Of a stretch of 61,867 nt of DNA, positions 24,656-32,798 are shown piece after piece. The translations under genes and the position numbers were made by a program. A model generated the notes under the pieces. It was given only the letters and a program-made list of their open reading frames with translations, did no database searches and was not told where the DNA came from. The stretch is from Rubrivivax sp. (GTDB lineage: Bacteria > Pseudomonadota > Gammaproteobacteria > Burkholderiales > Burkholderiaceae_C): NCBI GenBank assembly GCA_030653385.1, contig JAURZM010000035.1:1-61867 (forward strand), read 5' to 3'. The first letter of the stretch is position 1, and each line of letters opens with the position of its first letter.

Positions 24656-26835
24656 TAAAAGGGCGCGCTGTACCGCAGGGACAGCAGAGCCGAGCGCCCC
24701 GGTGCGGGTTCAAAGAAGCGGCCGTTGCCTTCATTGACGATGACGCTGCCCACGACACGCCGGTCGGCCACGTTGTCCAGCCGCGCCAGCAGGTCCAGCT
24801 GGCCCACCGGCAAGGCCACCTGCCAGCGCACCCGCAAGGCCAGCAGACCAAAGCCCGGTGCGTGGGCGCTGTTGCTGTCGTTCACCGGCAGTCGGCCCTG
24901 GCCACGGACTTCGGCGGCCAGTTCCCAGGCCGCTGAAGGCGCCCAGGCCAGTTCGACGAAGCCGCTGCGCTGCAGCGTGCCGGCGATCTGGGTGCCCGCC
25001 GCCACCGGCACGGTCGGCGTGATGCAGGGCAAAGCGGCGCAGACCGCAAAACCGTCGCTGCTGGTGGCCTCCAGCCAGGTGGCGCTGAGCAGGCCACGCA
25101 GCGTGGGTGTGAAGCGCACGGTGGTGGACAGCTCGGCACCCCGGCGTTGTGTGCGGCCGATGTTGCGGAAGGTGGCGCGGCCGCCGCGGTTGCTGGCCAC
25201 GCCGATTTCGTCTTCACTGCGGGCATCGAACAATGCCACGTCGGCGTCGGCTCTTTCGTCGCGCCACTTGGCGCCCAGCTCGACCTGGCGGCTGGTCTGC
25301 GCTTTCAGCTCGGTGTTCAGGCCCGCTGCGCCATCGGGCCGGTAGGCCAGTTCATTGAGCGTGGGCGTTTCGCTGCCTTTGCCCAGGCTCAGGTAGGCGG
25401 TGAAGGCGGGGCTCGCGCGCCACTGCACCGCCGCCACGGGCTTGGTGGCCGCGAAGCCCAGGCTGCCGCTGTCGTCGCCATTGCTGCCAGCAATGAAACG
25501 GTCGTCAGAGCTGAAATCGACACGCGAATGGCGCAGCCCAAACGTCAGCGCCCACTGCGCCGTCAGTTCGGCTTCCATCTGCGCGTACAGGTCGCGGCCA
25601 CGCACCTGGTTGACTTCGTCGCGGCGCAAACGCCCGGTGACACCCAGCAAGCGAGTGGCCGGTTCGCCGCTGAAGTTCTCGAAGCCGCGGCGGTCTTCGT
25701 TCGAGTCTTCCACTGCCGCGCCGGCCACCAACTGCAGGCCACGTTCACCGGCCAGCGCCCAGCGCCACACCAGCCGTGCGTCGACACCGCGGTAGCGGCG
25801 GTCGAAGTCGATCACGCCGCCCGGGTGGCGTTCGGTCAGCGCCGGGTTGGTGGCATTGGACTGCGTGGCCACCGGAATCGACTGCCACTGCGTCACCGAC
25901 CGCCGGCCGCTGTACAGCGCCACCTGGCTTTCGGACAGCGCCTGGCCGCCGCCGAAGCGGTGGCGCCAGCTCAGGCCGGCCTGGTCCTGCGCGGTGTGCT
26001 TGCGGGTATTGAAACGGTCGGCTTCGCCTGGCATGTTTTGCGGCAGCGCCACGCCGGTGGTCTGGTCGGGGTCGACATCGAACTGCGCCTGGTTCAGGCC
26101 CAGCGGGTCTTGTGCGGGCTGCGACAGCGAATTCAGCACCAGCAGCACCCGGTCCGCGCCCTGTTCCCAGCCCAGCCGCACATTGCCCAGCGTGCGGCGC
26201 GCGCTGCTGTGCGGGCGAAAGCCGTCAACATGCAACCGCGAGACCTGGGCCCGCAGCGACCAGCCATCGCCCAGCGGCCCTTCGATGCTGGCGCGGCCCT
26301 GCAGCAGCCCGTCGCTGCCGCCGTCCAGTTGCAGCTGCACACGCCGCGTGGTGGGTGCTGCACTGACGATGGAGATGACACCGCCCGAGCTGCTGCCGAA
26401 CAGCGCCGTGAAAGGGCCGCGCAGCACTTCGACACGCGCTGCGCCGGCCAGGTCGAAATGCGAGACCTGGCCCTGGCCGTCGGGGCCGCTGGCCGGAATG
26501 CCGTCGCTGACCAGGCGCATGCCGCGCACGCCGAAGCTGGCGCGGGCGCCAAAGCCACGCGAACTGATCTGCAGGTCTTGGGCGAAGTTGCTGCGGTTGT
26601 TGACGGTGATGCCCGCCACACGTGACAGTGCTTCCGACAGGTTGACGCCGGGGCCGGCCACCCGCAGGGCGTCGGCCGTCACCGCCCCCACCGCGTAGGG
26701 TGTGTCGAACAAGCGGCGTTCGTTGCCACTGGCGGTGATGGTGACCACCGCATCGACCTGCGCAAAGGCAGCGGCGACGCTGCACAGCCCACCGGCTGTC
26801 AGCCAGCCGATGCGCCAGCGGCCCGCGGCGTTCAG
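24655..26835 (-). CDS. TonB-dependent outer-membrane receptor, possible CTG start
   Basis: An outer-membrane barrel with plug domain: VVTITASGNERRLFDTPYAV near the mature N-terminus, plug motifs LSEALSRVAGITVNNRSN and VEVLRGPFTALFGSSSGGVISI, many beta strands, and a C-terminal Phe. The first ATG/GTG/TTG in frame is GTG 26748, which would discard a convincing signal peptide (RWRIGWLTAGGLCSVAAAFA). Upstream there is no standard start, but CTG 26835 overlaps the gentisate dioxygenase stop as CTGA and has GAGGTG just before it, so I extend to it (726 residues). The substrate is not readable; co-transcription with 3-hydroxybenzoate genes suggests an aromatic or aromatic-linked ligand. Confidence 0.82.
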   Translation of the reverse strand: MNAAGRWRIGWLTAGGLCSVAAAFAQVDAVVTITASGNERRLFDTPYAVGAVTADALRVAGPGVNLSEALSRVAGITVNNRSNFAQDLQISSRGFGARASFGVRGMRLVSDGIPASGPDGQGQVSHFDLAGAARVEVLRGPFTALFGSSSGGVISIVSAAPTTRRVQLQLDGGSDGLLQGRASIEGPLGDGWSLRAQVSRLHVDGFRPHSSARRTLGNVRLGWEQGADRVLLVLNSLSQPAQDPLGLNQAQFDVDPDQTTGVALPQNMPGEADRFNTRKHTAQDQAGLSWRHRFGGGQALSESQVALYSGRRSVTQWQSIPVATQSNATNPALTERHPGGVIDFDRRYRGVDARLVWRWALAGERGLQLVAGAAVEDSNEDRRGFENFSGEPATRLLGVTGRLRRDEVNQVRGRDLYAQMEAELTAQWALTFGLRHSRVDFSSDDRFIAGSNGDDSGSLGFAATKPVAAVQWRASPAFTAYLSLGKGSETPTLNELAYRPDGAAGLNTELKAQTSRQVELGAKWRDERADADVALFDARSEDEIGVASNRGGRATFRNIGRTQRRGAELSTTVRFTPTLRGLLSATWLEATSSDGFAVCAALPCITPTVPVAAGTQIAGTLQRSGFVELAWAPSAAWELAAEVRGQGRLPVNDSNSAHAPGFGLLALRVRWQVALPVGQLDLLARLDNVADRRVVGSVIVNEGNGRFFEPAPGRSALLSLRYSAPF

Positions 26836-27905
26836 CTGCGCACCTCGAACACACCCAGCTTCTGGTGCAGCGGCGTTTCGTCGGCGATGAAGATGAAGGC
26901 CGCTTCACTGGCGGAGGCGTTGCGCAGGCTCACCGGCGTGTAACCCGGCGCGCAGCAGGTGTCGGCTTCGGTCAGCGCAAACCGCTGCGTGTCAGCGCCT
27001 TCGCCCACGTCGACCGACGCACCACCTTCGATGACATGGAACACCATCGCCGGCGAACGCACCGGCAAGGCCAGCGTCTGCCCTGGCCTCAGCATCAGCG
27101 CATAAAAGCCCAGGATGTTTTCCGCATGCGCGCCGGTTTCCGGGTTGGCGTAGGTGATCTGCAGGGCCTGTTGATCGGGCCGGTCGGCGGCCAGCGCCAG
27201 CAGCGCGGCGCGGGCCTCTTGCCAGGGGTAACGCAGCATCGGGTAGGCCTTGCCCCGGCGCGCGGCCTCGTGTTCGAACACCGGTGTCGGCAGCAGCCCG
27301 CCGCGGGTGTAGGCCCGGTCGCCACGGCCGGGCAACTGCTGCTGGCGCTGGCCGTTGATGTGGTAACTTGCTTCCATGTAGTGCACCAGCGGCAGGTCCA
27401 GCACATCGAGCCAGACCACGGGCTGACCACCGTCGTGCCCATGTTCGTGCCACAGGCCGGTGGGCGTGAGGATCAGGTCGCCACGGCTCATCGGGCACTT
27501 CTCGCCGTCCACCGTGGTCCAGGCGCCCTCACCTTCCACCACCATGCGCACCGCATTGGGCGTGTGGCGGTGCGAAGGCGCCCATTCACCGGGCAGCAGC
27601 AGCTGCAGGCCCAGGTAGATGGCAGCACTGGCCTGCATCTTGTCCAGGCCGTGGCCGGGGTTGGCCAGCACCAGCACACGCCGTTCGGCCTTTTCGATGG
27701 GTGTCAGCTCGCCGGCGCGCAGCAGCAGCGGCTTGATGTCGCGGTAGGCCCAGGCCGTGGCGCGGGTGTTCAGCCGCGGTTTGTGCGGCGGCAGCACAGC
27801 CCGCAGGCTAGGCCACAGCGGCACCAGGTTCAGCCGGCGCAGCGCGTCGACGTAGTCGGCGGGCAGGTCTTCCAGGCGGCCCAGTTCGGTGTCGGGTGCA
27901 TTCAT
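26832..27905 (-). CDS. Gentisate 1,2-dioxygenase
   Basis: A 357-residue bicupin ring-cleavage enzyme: the N-terminal cupin has the metal histidines in PSHRHTPNAVRMVVEG and a second in GLWHEHGHDGG. It opens gentisate to maleylpyruvate with Fe(II) and O2. It follows the 3-hydroxybenzoate 6-hydroxylase gene, which makes its substrate. ATG 27905 is chosen over an in-frame ATG 48 bases upstream because the extra residues lie in the short-repeat spacer. The maleylpyruvate isomerase and fumarylpyruvate hydrolase needed next are not adjacent. Confidence 0.93.
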   Translation of the reverse strand: MNAPDTELGRLEDLPADYVDALRRLNLVPLWPSLRAVLPPHKPRLNTRATAWAYRDIKPLLLRAGELTPIEKAERRVLVLANPGHGLDKMQASAAIYLGLQLLLPGEWAPSHRHTPNAVRMVVEGEGAWTTVDGEKCPMSRGDLILTPTGLWHEHGHDGGQPVVWLDVLDLPLVHYMEASYHINGQRQQQLPGRGDRAYTRGGLLPTPVFEHEAARRGKAYPMLRYPWQEARAALLALAADRPDQQALQITYANPETGAHAENILGFYALMLRPGQTLALPVRSPAMVFHVIEGGASVDVGEGADTQRFALTEADTCCAPGYTPVSLRNASASEAAFIFIADETPLHQKLGVFEVRS

Positions 27906-27917
27906 GTGGGGGCTTCT

Positions 27918-27947
27918 TTTGTCCGTCTTTGTCCGTCTTTGTCCGTC
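27918..27947. repeat. Three tandem copies of TTTGTCCGTC
   Basis: The 10-base unit occurs three times head to tail (27918, 27928, 27938) in the gap between the hydroxylase stop and the dioxygenase start. A fourth, partial CCGTC follows. It could be a slippage product or affect translation of the dioxygenase; no function is known. Confidence 0.85.
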
Positions 27948-27953
27948 CGTCAC

Positions 27954-29153
27954 TCAGTGACGAAGGCAGGTTTCGCGGGTCCAGCCATAGAGCCATTCCA
28001 TCGCATCGTAGAACCGTTCGGGTGACCGGTCTTTCCAGAGTTCATTGCGCACCAAACGTTCCACCCCCTTGGCGTGAAAGATGCGCCCCATCTCGCGCGC
28101 CGACAGCACGATGCGCGCGGTGCGCGCCACCCGTGAACGCTGGTACAGGTCGAAGGCCTGATGAAAGTCGCCGTCTTTGACCTTCAGCGCCTCGCCCAAC
28201 GTGACCGCGTCTTCCAGCGCCATGCAGGCCCCTTGTGCCAGGTACTGCAGCGTGGGGTGCGCGGCGTCGCCCAGCAAGGTGCTGCGGCCGTGGGTCCACT
28301 GCGCGATGGGCTCGCGGTCGGCGGTGGCCCAGCGTTTCCAGCTGCGCGGCAGGTCGATCAGCTGGCGGGCCCGTGGGCAGATGCCTTCGAAGTAGCCCTG
28401 CACCTCTTCGCGGCTGCCGTCGGTCACGCTCCAGGTTTCGGCCCGGCGGCTGTGGAAGGTGACGACCACGTTGTACTGCTCGCCGCCCCGCAGCGGGTAG
28501 TGCACCAGGTGGCAGTCCGGCCCCACCCAGATGCTGGCTGCGTTCCATTGCAGGTCGGTCGGGAAGTCTTCGCGGTCCACCACCGCGCGGTAGACGACGT
28601 GGCCCGAGACCCGCGCATCGTCGCCCACGTGCTGGCGCCGCACGGCCGACTTCACACCGTCGGCGCCGATCACCGCCAGTCCGCGGTGGCTGCGGCCCTG
28701 GGTGTCGACGACGGTGACGCCGGTGTCGTCCTGCTGCACCCGGTCCACCGTGGTCGACGTGAGCACCTCGATGCGGTCGGAAGCCCGCGCGCCTTCCAGC
28801 AGCGCCTGGTGCACGTCGGCGCGGTGGATGACCGCGTAGGGGTTGCCGAAGCGGCGGCGGAATGCGTCGCCGGTGGGGATGCGGCCGACCAGCGTTTCGT
28901 CCAGCGCGTCGTGCATCACCATTTCATCGGTGTAGACGGCGCGGCTGCGCGCCTGCTCGCCCACCCCCAGTGCGTCGAAGGCCGAAAAGGCATTGGGGCC
29001 GAGCTGGATGCCGGCACCGATTTCGCCCAGCTGCGCCGACTGTTCCAGCACCTGCACGGCCAGGCCCTGGCGCGTGAGCGCCAGCGCAGCGGCCAGGCCG
29101 CCAATGCCGCCACCGGCCACGATCACGGGCAAGGACGTTGAGTTTGTGGGCAT
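27954..29153 (-). CDS. 3-hydroxybenzoate 6-hydroxylase (FAD monooxygenase)
   Basis: A 399-residue single-component flavin hydroxylase. Dinucleotide motif GGGIGGLAAALAL lies near residue 14 and the FAD motif STLLGDAAHPTLQYLAQGACMALED near residue 290. Full-length resemblance is to 3-hydroxybenzoate 6-hydroxylases (NagX/MhbM/XlnD type), producing gentisate, and the next gene is gentisate dioxygenase. A salicylate 1- or 5-hydroxylase of the same family is the main alternative, less likely in this context. It is the first gene of the leftward unit and divergent from a MarR gene. Confidence 0.87.
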   Translation of the reverse strand: MPTNSTSLPVIVAGGGIGGLAAALALTRQGLAVQVLEQSAQLGEIGAGIQLGPNAFSAFDALGVGEQARSRAVYTDEMVMHDALDETLVGRIPTGDAFRRRFGNPYAVIHRADVHQALLEGARASDRIEVLTSTTVDRVQQDDTGVTVVDTQGRSHRGLAVIGADGVKSAVRRQHVGDDARVSGHVVYRAVVDREDFPTDLQWNAASIWVGPDCHLVHYPLRGGEQYNVVVTFHSRRAETWSVTDGSREEVQGYFEGICPRARQLIDLPRSWKRWATADREPIAQWTHGRSTLLGDAAHPTLQYLAQGACMALEDAVTLGEALKVKDGDFHQAFDLYQRSRVARTARIVLSAREMGRIFHAKGVERLVRNELWKDRSPERFYDAMEWLYGWTRETCLRH

Positions 29154-29188
29154 GTTGCGCTCCCGGTTCAGTCGGGTTCAGCCAATTA

Positions 29189-29211
29189 ATCAGTACACTG
29201 ATGATAAGTGT
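29189..29211. promoter_or_regulatory. Candidate MarR operator between the hydroxylase and its regulator
   Basis: ATCAGTACACTGAT (29189-29202) is a perfect palindrome. It overlaps a second inverted repeat, ACACT (29195-29199), seven bases, AGTGT (29207-29211). The site sits in an AT-rich patch of the 109-base divergent gap and fits autoregulation plus control of the hydroxylase operon. Confidence 0.6.
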
Positions 29212-29262
29212 AGTGATAATCTCCAAGCACCCAGCCACGCAGAAACCCGCAGCCACACGCCC

Positions 29263-29733
29263 ATGCCCACCGCACCCCGCCCCGTTGCGCTGGAAACCCT
29301 GCCCGGCCACCACATCCGCCGCCTGCACCAGATCGCCGTGGCCATCTTCCTGCAAGAGACCGAAGCCCACGGACTGACGCCGGTGCAGTACGCCGCGCTG
29401 CAAACCGTGGCCAACCAACCGGGCATCGACCAGCGCACGCTGGCTGGCCGCATCGGGCTGGACACCAGCACCGTGGCTGGCGTGGTGGACCGGCTGGAAA
29501 CCCGCACTTTGCTGCAGCGCAATGTGTCGCCGCAGGACAAACGTGTGCGTTTGCTGACCTTGACGGGCACCGGCACCACGCTGCTGGCCGACGTGGAGCC
29601 GGCGATGCGTGCCGCGCAGCAGCGAATCCTGGCGCCGCTGCCCAAGGCCGACCGGGCCGAGTTCATGCGCATGCTGCGGGTGCTGGTGGATGCCAACAAC
29701 ACACTCAGCCGGGCGCCCAGCGAAGCGATGTGA
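29263..29733 (+). CDS. MarR-family regulator of the 3-hydroxybenzoate/gentisate unit
   Basis: The 156-residue protein has the MarR core: LTPVQYAALQTVANQPGIDQRTLAGRIGLDTSTVAGVVDRLETRTLLQR with wing DKRVRLLTLTGTG. Its gene is divergent from the hydroxylase gene across a palindrome, so it is very likely the local repressor; the inducing aromatic is inferred to be 3-hydroxybenzoate or gentisate. ATG 29263 is the first start after the AT-rich operator region. Confidence 0.88.
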   Translation: MPTAPRPVALETLPGHHIRRLHQIAVAIFLQETEAHGLTPVQYAALQTVANQPGIDQRTLAGRIGLDTSTVAGVVDRLETRTLLQRNVSPQDKRVRLLTLTGTGTTLLADVEPAMRAAQQRILAPLPKADRAEFMRMLRVLVDANNTLSRAPSEAM

Positions 29734-29836
29734 CTGCAACGCAGGCGCGGGCCGCACAAACCTTGGCCCAGGTCAAAGTCCGCCCAGCGCCGAGCGGCTA
29801 CCTTTCGGGCCAGTGCCAGCCCCAAGGAGTCGCCCC

Positions 29837-30280
29837 ATGTACAAACGCCTGCTCGTGCCCGTGGACGGCGGAGACCTCAGCGACCGCGCCATTCCCGCCA
29901 GCCTGGAACTGGCCCGCCAACTGGGCGCCACCGTCGTCGGTTTTGTCGCCGAGCCGATGCCACCCATTCCCAGCAGCCCGCGCAACGCCACGCTCTTGCG
30001 AGACGAACTGCGTGAACACGCCGCCACGTCCAGGGCGCATGCAGAAGGTGTGCTGGTGCGCTTCGAAAACGCCGCCCGCGAAGCCGGCGTGCCCTTCGAA
30101 GGCTGGCACGATGAAGTGCCGCGGGTGCACAAGGCCATCATCGCCGCGGCCGAGTCACGCAGCTGCGACATGATCGTGATGGTCACGCACGGGCGCGGTG
30201 CTTTCGGAGAATTCCTGTTCGGCTCGCAAACCAAGGCGGTGTTGTCCGAGAGCCAGATCCCGCTGCTGGTCTTGCACTAG
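29837..30280 (+). CDS. Universal stress protein (UspA family)
   Basis: The 147-residue single Usp domain begins MYKRLLVPVDGGDLSDRAI and ends with CDMIVMVTHGRGAFGEFLFGSQTKAVL, which contains the glycine-rich nucleotide-binding loop (GRGAFGEFLFGSQ), so ATP binding is likely. AAGGAG precedes the ATG. It is convergent with livF and about 100 bases beyond the MarR gene. Confidence 0.9.
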   Translation: MYKRLLVPVDGGDLSDRAIPASLELARQLGATVVGFVAEPMPPIPSSPRNATLLRDELREHAATSRAHAEGVLVRFENAAREAGVPFEGWHDEVPRVHKAIIAAAESRSCDMIVMVTHGRGAFGEFLFGSQTKAVLSESQIPLLVLH

Positions 30281-30314
30281 ACAGACCTGCGCCAGACCCT
30301 GGCCGCCCAAGCTC

Positions 30315-31028
30315 CTAGACGCCCAGGAAGGCCGCCAGTTCGCTGCTGTCGCGCAGCTGGTCCGAATCGCCCTGCAGCACCACCTGCCCCTTCTGCAGCA
30401 CCAGCGCGCGGTCACTCTGTGCCAGCACCTTGCGGTAGTCGCGGTCGACGATGAGCGTGGCGATGCCACTGGTGCGGATCTGCGCCACCACACGCCAGAT
30501 CTCGGCCACGATCAGCGGCGCCAGGCCTTCGGTGGCTTCGTCCAGGATGATCAGCTCAGGGTGGGTCATCAGCGCGCGGCCGATCGACAGCATCTGCTGT
30601 TCACCACCCGACAGCTGCGCGCCCTGGTTGCCAAACCGTTCCTGCAGCCGGGGGAAGGTCTGCAGCACACGCTCCAGCGTCCAGTCGTTGCGACCGTCGC
30701 GGCCCTTGCGCGCGGCCATCAGCAGGTTTTCGCGCACGCTCAGGTTGGGGAAGATGCCGCGGCCTTCGGGCACATAGGCCACACCGGCCCGTGCCACTTC
30801 GTGCGGCCGGGCGCGTGACATGTCCTGCCCGAAGAGCTGGATGCGGCCTTCGCGCTGCGTCACGTGGCCCAGCAGCGTGCGGATCAGCGTGCTCTTGCCC
30901 ATGCCGTTGCGGCCCAGCAGGCCCAGCGTTTCACCGCGTTTGATGCCGATGTCGACACCGTGCAGCACGTGGCTGCTGCCGTACCAGGCGTGCAGGTCCT
31001 GGGCTTCGAGGATCGGTTCCTGTGCCAT
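30315..31028 (-). CDS. livF: Branched-chain-type ABC transporter ATPase LivF (benzoate uptake)
   Basis: A 237-residue ATPase: Walker A GRNGMGKST, signature LSGGEQQ, Walker B LIILDEATEGL, and the LivF-type AYVPEGRGIFPNLSVRENL. It is the last gene of the leftward benzoate operon, two bases after livG, and should power import with LivG, LivM, LivH and LivK. Benzoate as substrate is inferred from the operon. Confidence 0.93.
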   Translation of the reverse strand: MAQEPILEAQDLHAWYGSSHVLHGVDIGIKRGETLGLLGRNGMGKSTLIRTLLGHVTQREGRIQLFGQDMSRARPHEVARAGVAYVPEGRGIFPNLSVRENLLMAARKGRDGRNDWTLERVLQTFPRLQERFGNQGAQLSGGEQQMLSIGRALMTHPELIILDEATEGLAPLIVAEIWRVVAQIRTSGIATLIVDRDYRKVLAQSDRALVLQKGQVVLQGDSDQLRDSSELAAFLGV

Positions 31029-31030
31029 GG

Positions 31031-31795
31031 TCAATGTCCGCCCAGGTAAGCGGATTGAACGTCGGGGCTGGCACGCACGGCTTCGGGTGTGTCGCTGGCA
31101 ATGACCGATCCGTTGACCATCACCGTGATGCGGTCGGCAATGCGGAACACCGCGTCCATGTCGTGTTCGACCAGCAGGATGGCGTGGCCGGATCGCAGTT
31201 CGGCCAGCAGGCCCAGCATGCGGTCGGTTTCTTCGGCGCCCATGCCGGCCAGCGGTTCGTCCAGCAGCAGCACCTGCGGTTCGGTGGCCAGGCACATCGC
31301 AATCTCCAGCTGCCGCTTCTGGCCGTGGCTCAGCAGGCCGGCCGGGCGGTCCAGCAGCGCGTCCAGCCCGGCCCGTGTGGCCACCTGGCGCGCGGTGCCG
31401 GTGCTGGCGGCGCAACGCTGCGCGTCCTGCCACCACATCCAGGGTTTCTGCGTGTGGGCTTGTGCGGCCAGACGGCAGTTTTCGAAGACGGTGAACGTGG
31501 GGAAGATCGTGGTGCGCTGGTAGCTGCGGCCCAGGCCTGCACGCGCGCGGCGCGGTTGTGTCCAGCCGGTGGCATCAAAGCCCAGCAGTTCGACGCTGCC
31601 GCTGCTGGGCGGGATCTCGCCTGACAGGATGTTGATCAAGGTCGACTTGCCCGCGCCGTTGGTGCCGATGACCGCGTGGACCTGGCCGCGGGCCAGTTCG
31701 ATGGACACCCGGTCGACCGCCACCAGGCCGCCCCAGCGGCGTGTGATGTCGAGGCCACGCAGCAGGATCTCATCGGTGTTGGTGGGATCGCTCAT
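31031..31795 (-). CDS. livG: Branched-chain-type ABC transporter ATPase LivG
   Basis: A 254-residue ATPase with Walker A GTNGAGKST, Walker B VLLLDEPLAGM and a slightly unusual signature, LLSHGQKRQLEIA (His for the common Gly/Tyr position), shared with other LivG-like proteins of aromatic-acid transporters. The GRSYQRTTIFPTFTVFEN segment is typical of LivG. Its start overlaps the livM stop (ATGA). Confidence 0.93.
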   Translation of the reverse strand: MSDPTNTDEILLRGLDITRRWGGLVAVDRVSIELARGQVHAVIGTNGAGKSTLINILSGEIPPSSGSVELLGFDATGWTQPRRARAGLGRSYQRTTIFPTFTVFENCRLAAQAHTQKPWMWWQDAQRCAASTGTARQVATRAGLDALLDRPAGLLSHGQKRQLEIAMCLATEPQVLLLDEPLAGMGAEETDRMLGLLAELRSGHAILLVEHDMDAVFRIADRITVMVNGSVIASDTPEAVRASPDVQSAYLGGH

Positions 31796-32793
31796 TGCGT
31801 TTCCCCTGCCGCACCACGCGCGCGTGCACCGCGGCCGACCAGCCGTTCACGCCACTGTGCCGGCAGGCCCACCAGGCCCTTGGGCAGCAGCGCCACGCTC
31901 AGGATGATGGTGATGCCCAAACCCAGGTGCCAGTGTTTGGCGAAGCTGCCGAAAATGGCTTCCGACTTGAAGAACTCCTGCAGCAGCGCAAAGGCAAAAG
32001 CCCCGATCAGTGCACCACGCAGGTGGCCGAGACCCCCCAGGATGATCATGATCAGCACCGCGCCGCTGAGGTGCCAGCTCAGCAACTCGGGGTTCACGTA
32101 GCCGTCTTTCACGGCGAACAAAAAGCCCGCCAGACCGGCGATGCCACCCGACACCGTGAAGGCCGCCAGCTTGTAGGGATAGGTCGAGAAACCCGTCGCA
32201 CGCATGCGCTGTTCGTTGACACGGATGCCGGCCAGCGCACGCCCGAAACGGCTCTTCAGCAGTACCGCCAGCTTCACGAAAGTGGCCAGCAGGCACAGCC
32301 AGGTGAAGAAGTAGAGCTGCAGGCCCTGGTTCAGGTCGATCAGGCCAGCCAGCGAAGGTTTGCCGTACAGGTAGATGCCGTCGGTGCCACCGCCCAGCGG
32401 CGTGTCGTGCACCACGTAATAGGCCATCTGCGCAAAGGCCAGCGTGACCATGATGAAGTAGACCCCCTTGGTGCGCAGCGACAGCGCACCCACGGCCAGC
32501 GCATACAGGGCCGCCAGCACGATGCAGGCCGGCAGCAACCACAGCAGGCTGGCCGATCCGCTTTCCGGGCTGAGCAAGACGGCGCCATAAGCCCCGATGC
32601 CAAAAAACGCTGCCTGGCCGAAACACACCAGGCCCGTGCTGCCCACCAGCAGCTCCAGGCTGAGCGCAAAGATGGCGTAGATCATGATCTTGGTGACCAG
32701 GTCCACGCCGTAGGAACCGGCCATGAAGGGCCACACCGCCAGCGCCAGGAAACACGCGGCCACGAAGACAAACTTGCTCTTGTCGGTGTTCAT
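31792..32793 (-). CDS. livM: Branched-chain-type ABC permease LivM
   Basis: The 333-residue inner-membrane permease has about eight to ten helices and the LivM landmarks LELLVGSTGLVCFGQAAFFGIGAY and SGGIAGLAGFLFAVKDGYVNPE, with the coupling segment GLGHLRGALIGAFAF. It pairs with LivH five bases upstream. ATG 32793 is the first in frame after livH. Confidence 0.93.
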   Translation of the reverse strand: MNTDKSKFVFVAACFLALAVWPFMAGSYGVDLVTKIMIYAIFALSLELLVGSTGLVCFGQAAFFGIGAYGAVLLSPESGSASLLWLLPACIVLAALYALAVGALSLRTKGVYFIMVTLAFAQMAYYVVHDTPLGGGTDGIYLYGKPSLAGLIDLNQGLQLYFFTWLCLLATFVKLAVLLKSRFGRALAGIRVNEQRMRATGFSTYPYKLAAFTVSGGIAGLAGFLFAVKDGYVNPELLSWHLSGAVLIMIILGGLGHLRGALIGAFAFALLQEFFKSEAIFGSFAKHWHLGLGITIILSVALLPKGLVGLPAQWRERLVGRGARARGAAGETQ

Positions 32794-32798
32794 CAGTG

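Noticed and set aside
26748..26750. GTG 26748 as the true start of the TonB receptor
   Set aside because: It would remove a good signal peptide encoded just upstream in the same frame, and an outer-membrane receptor needs one.
27918..27947. Short tandem repeat considered as a CRISPR remnant or a repressor array
   Set aside because: Units abut with no spacers, and the only symmetric operator-like site is at 29189.
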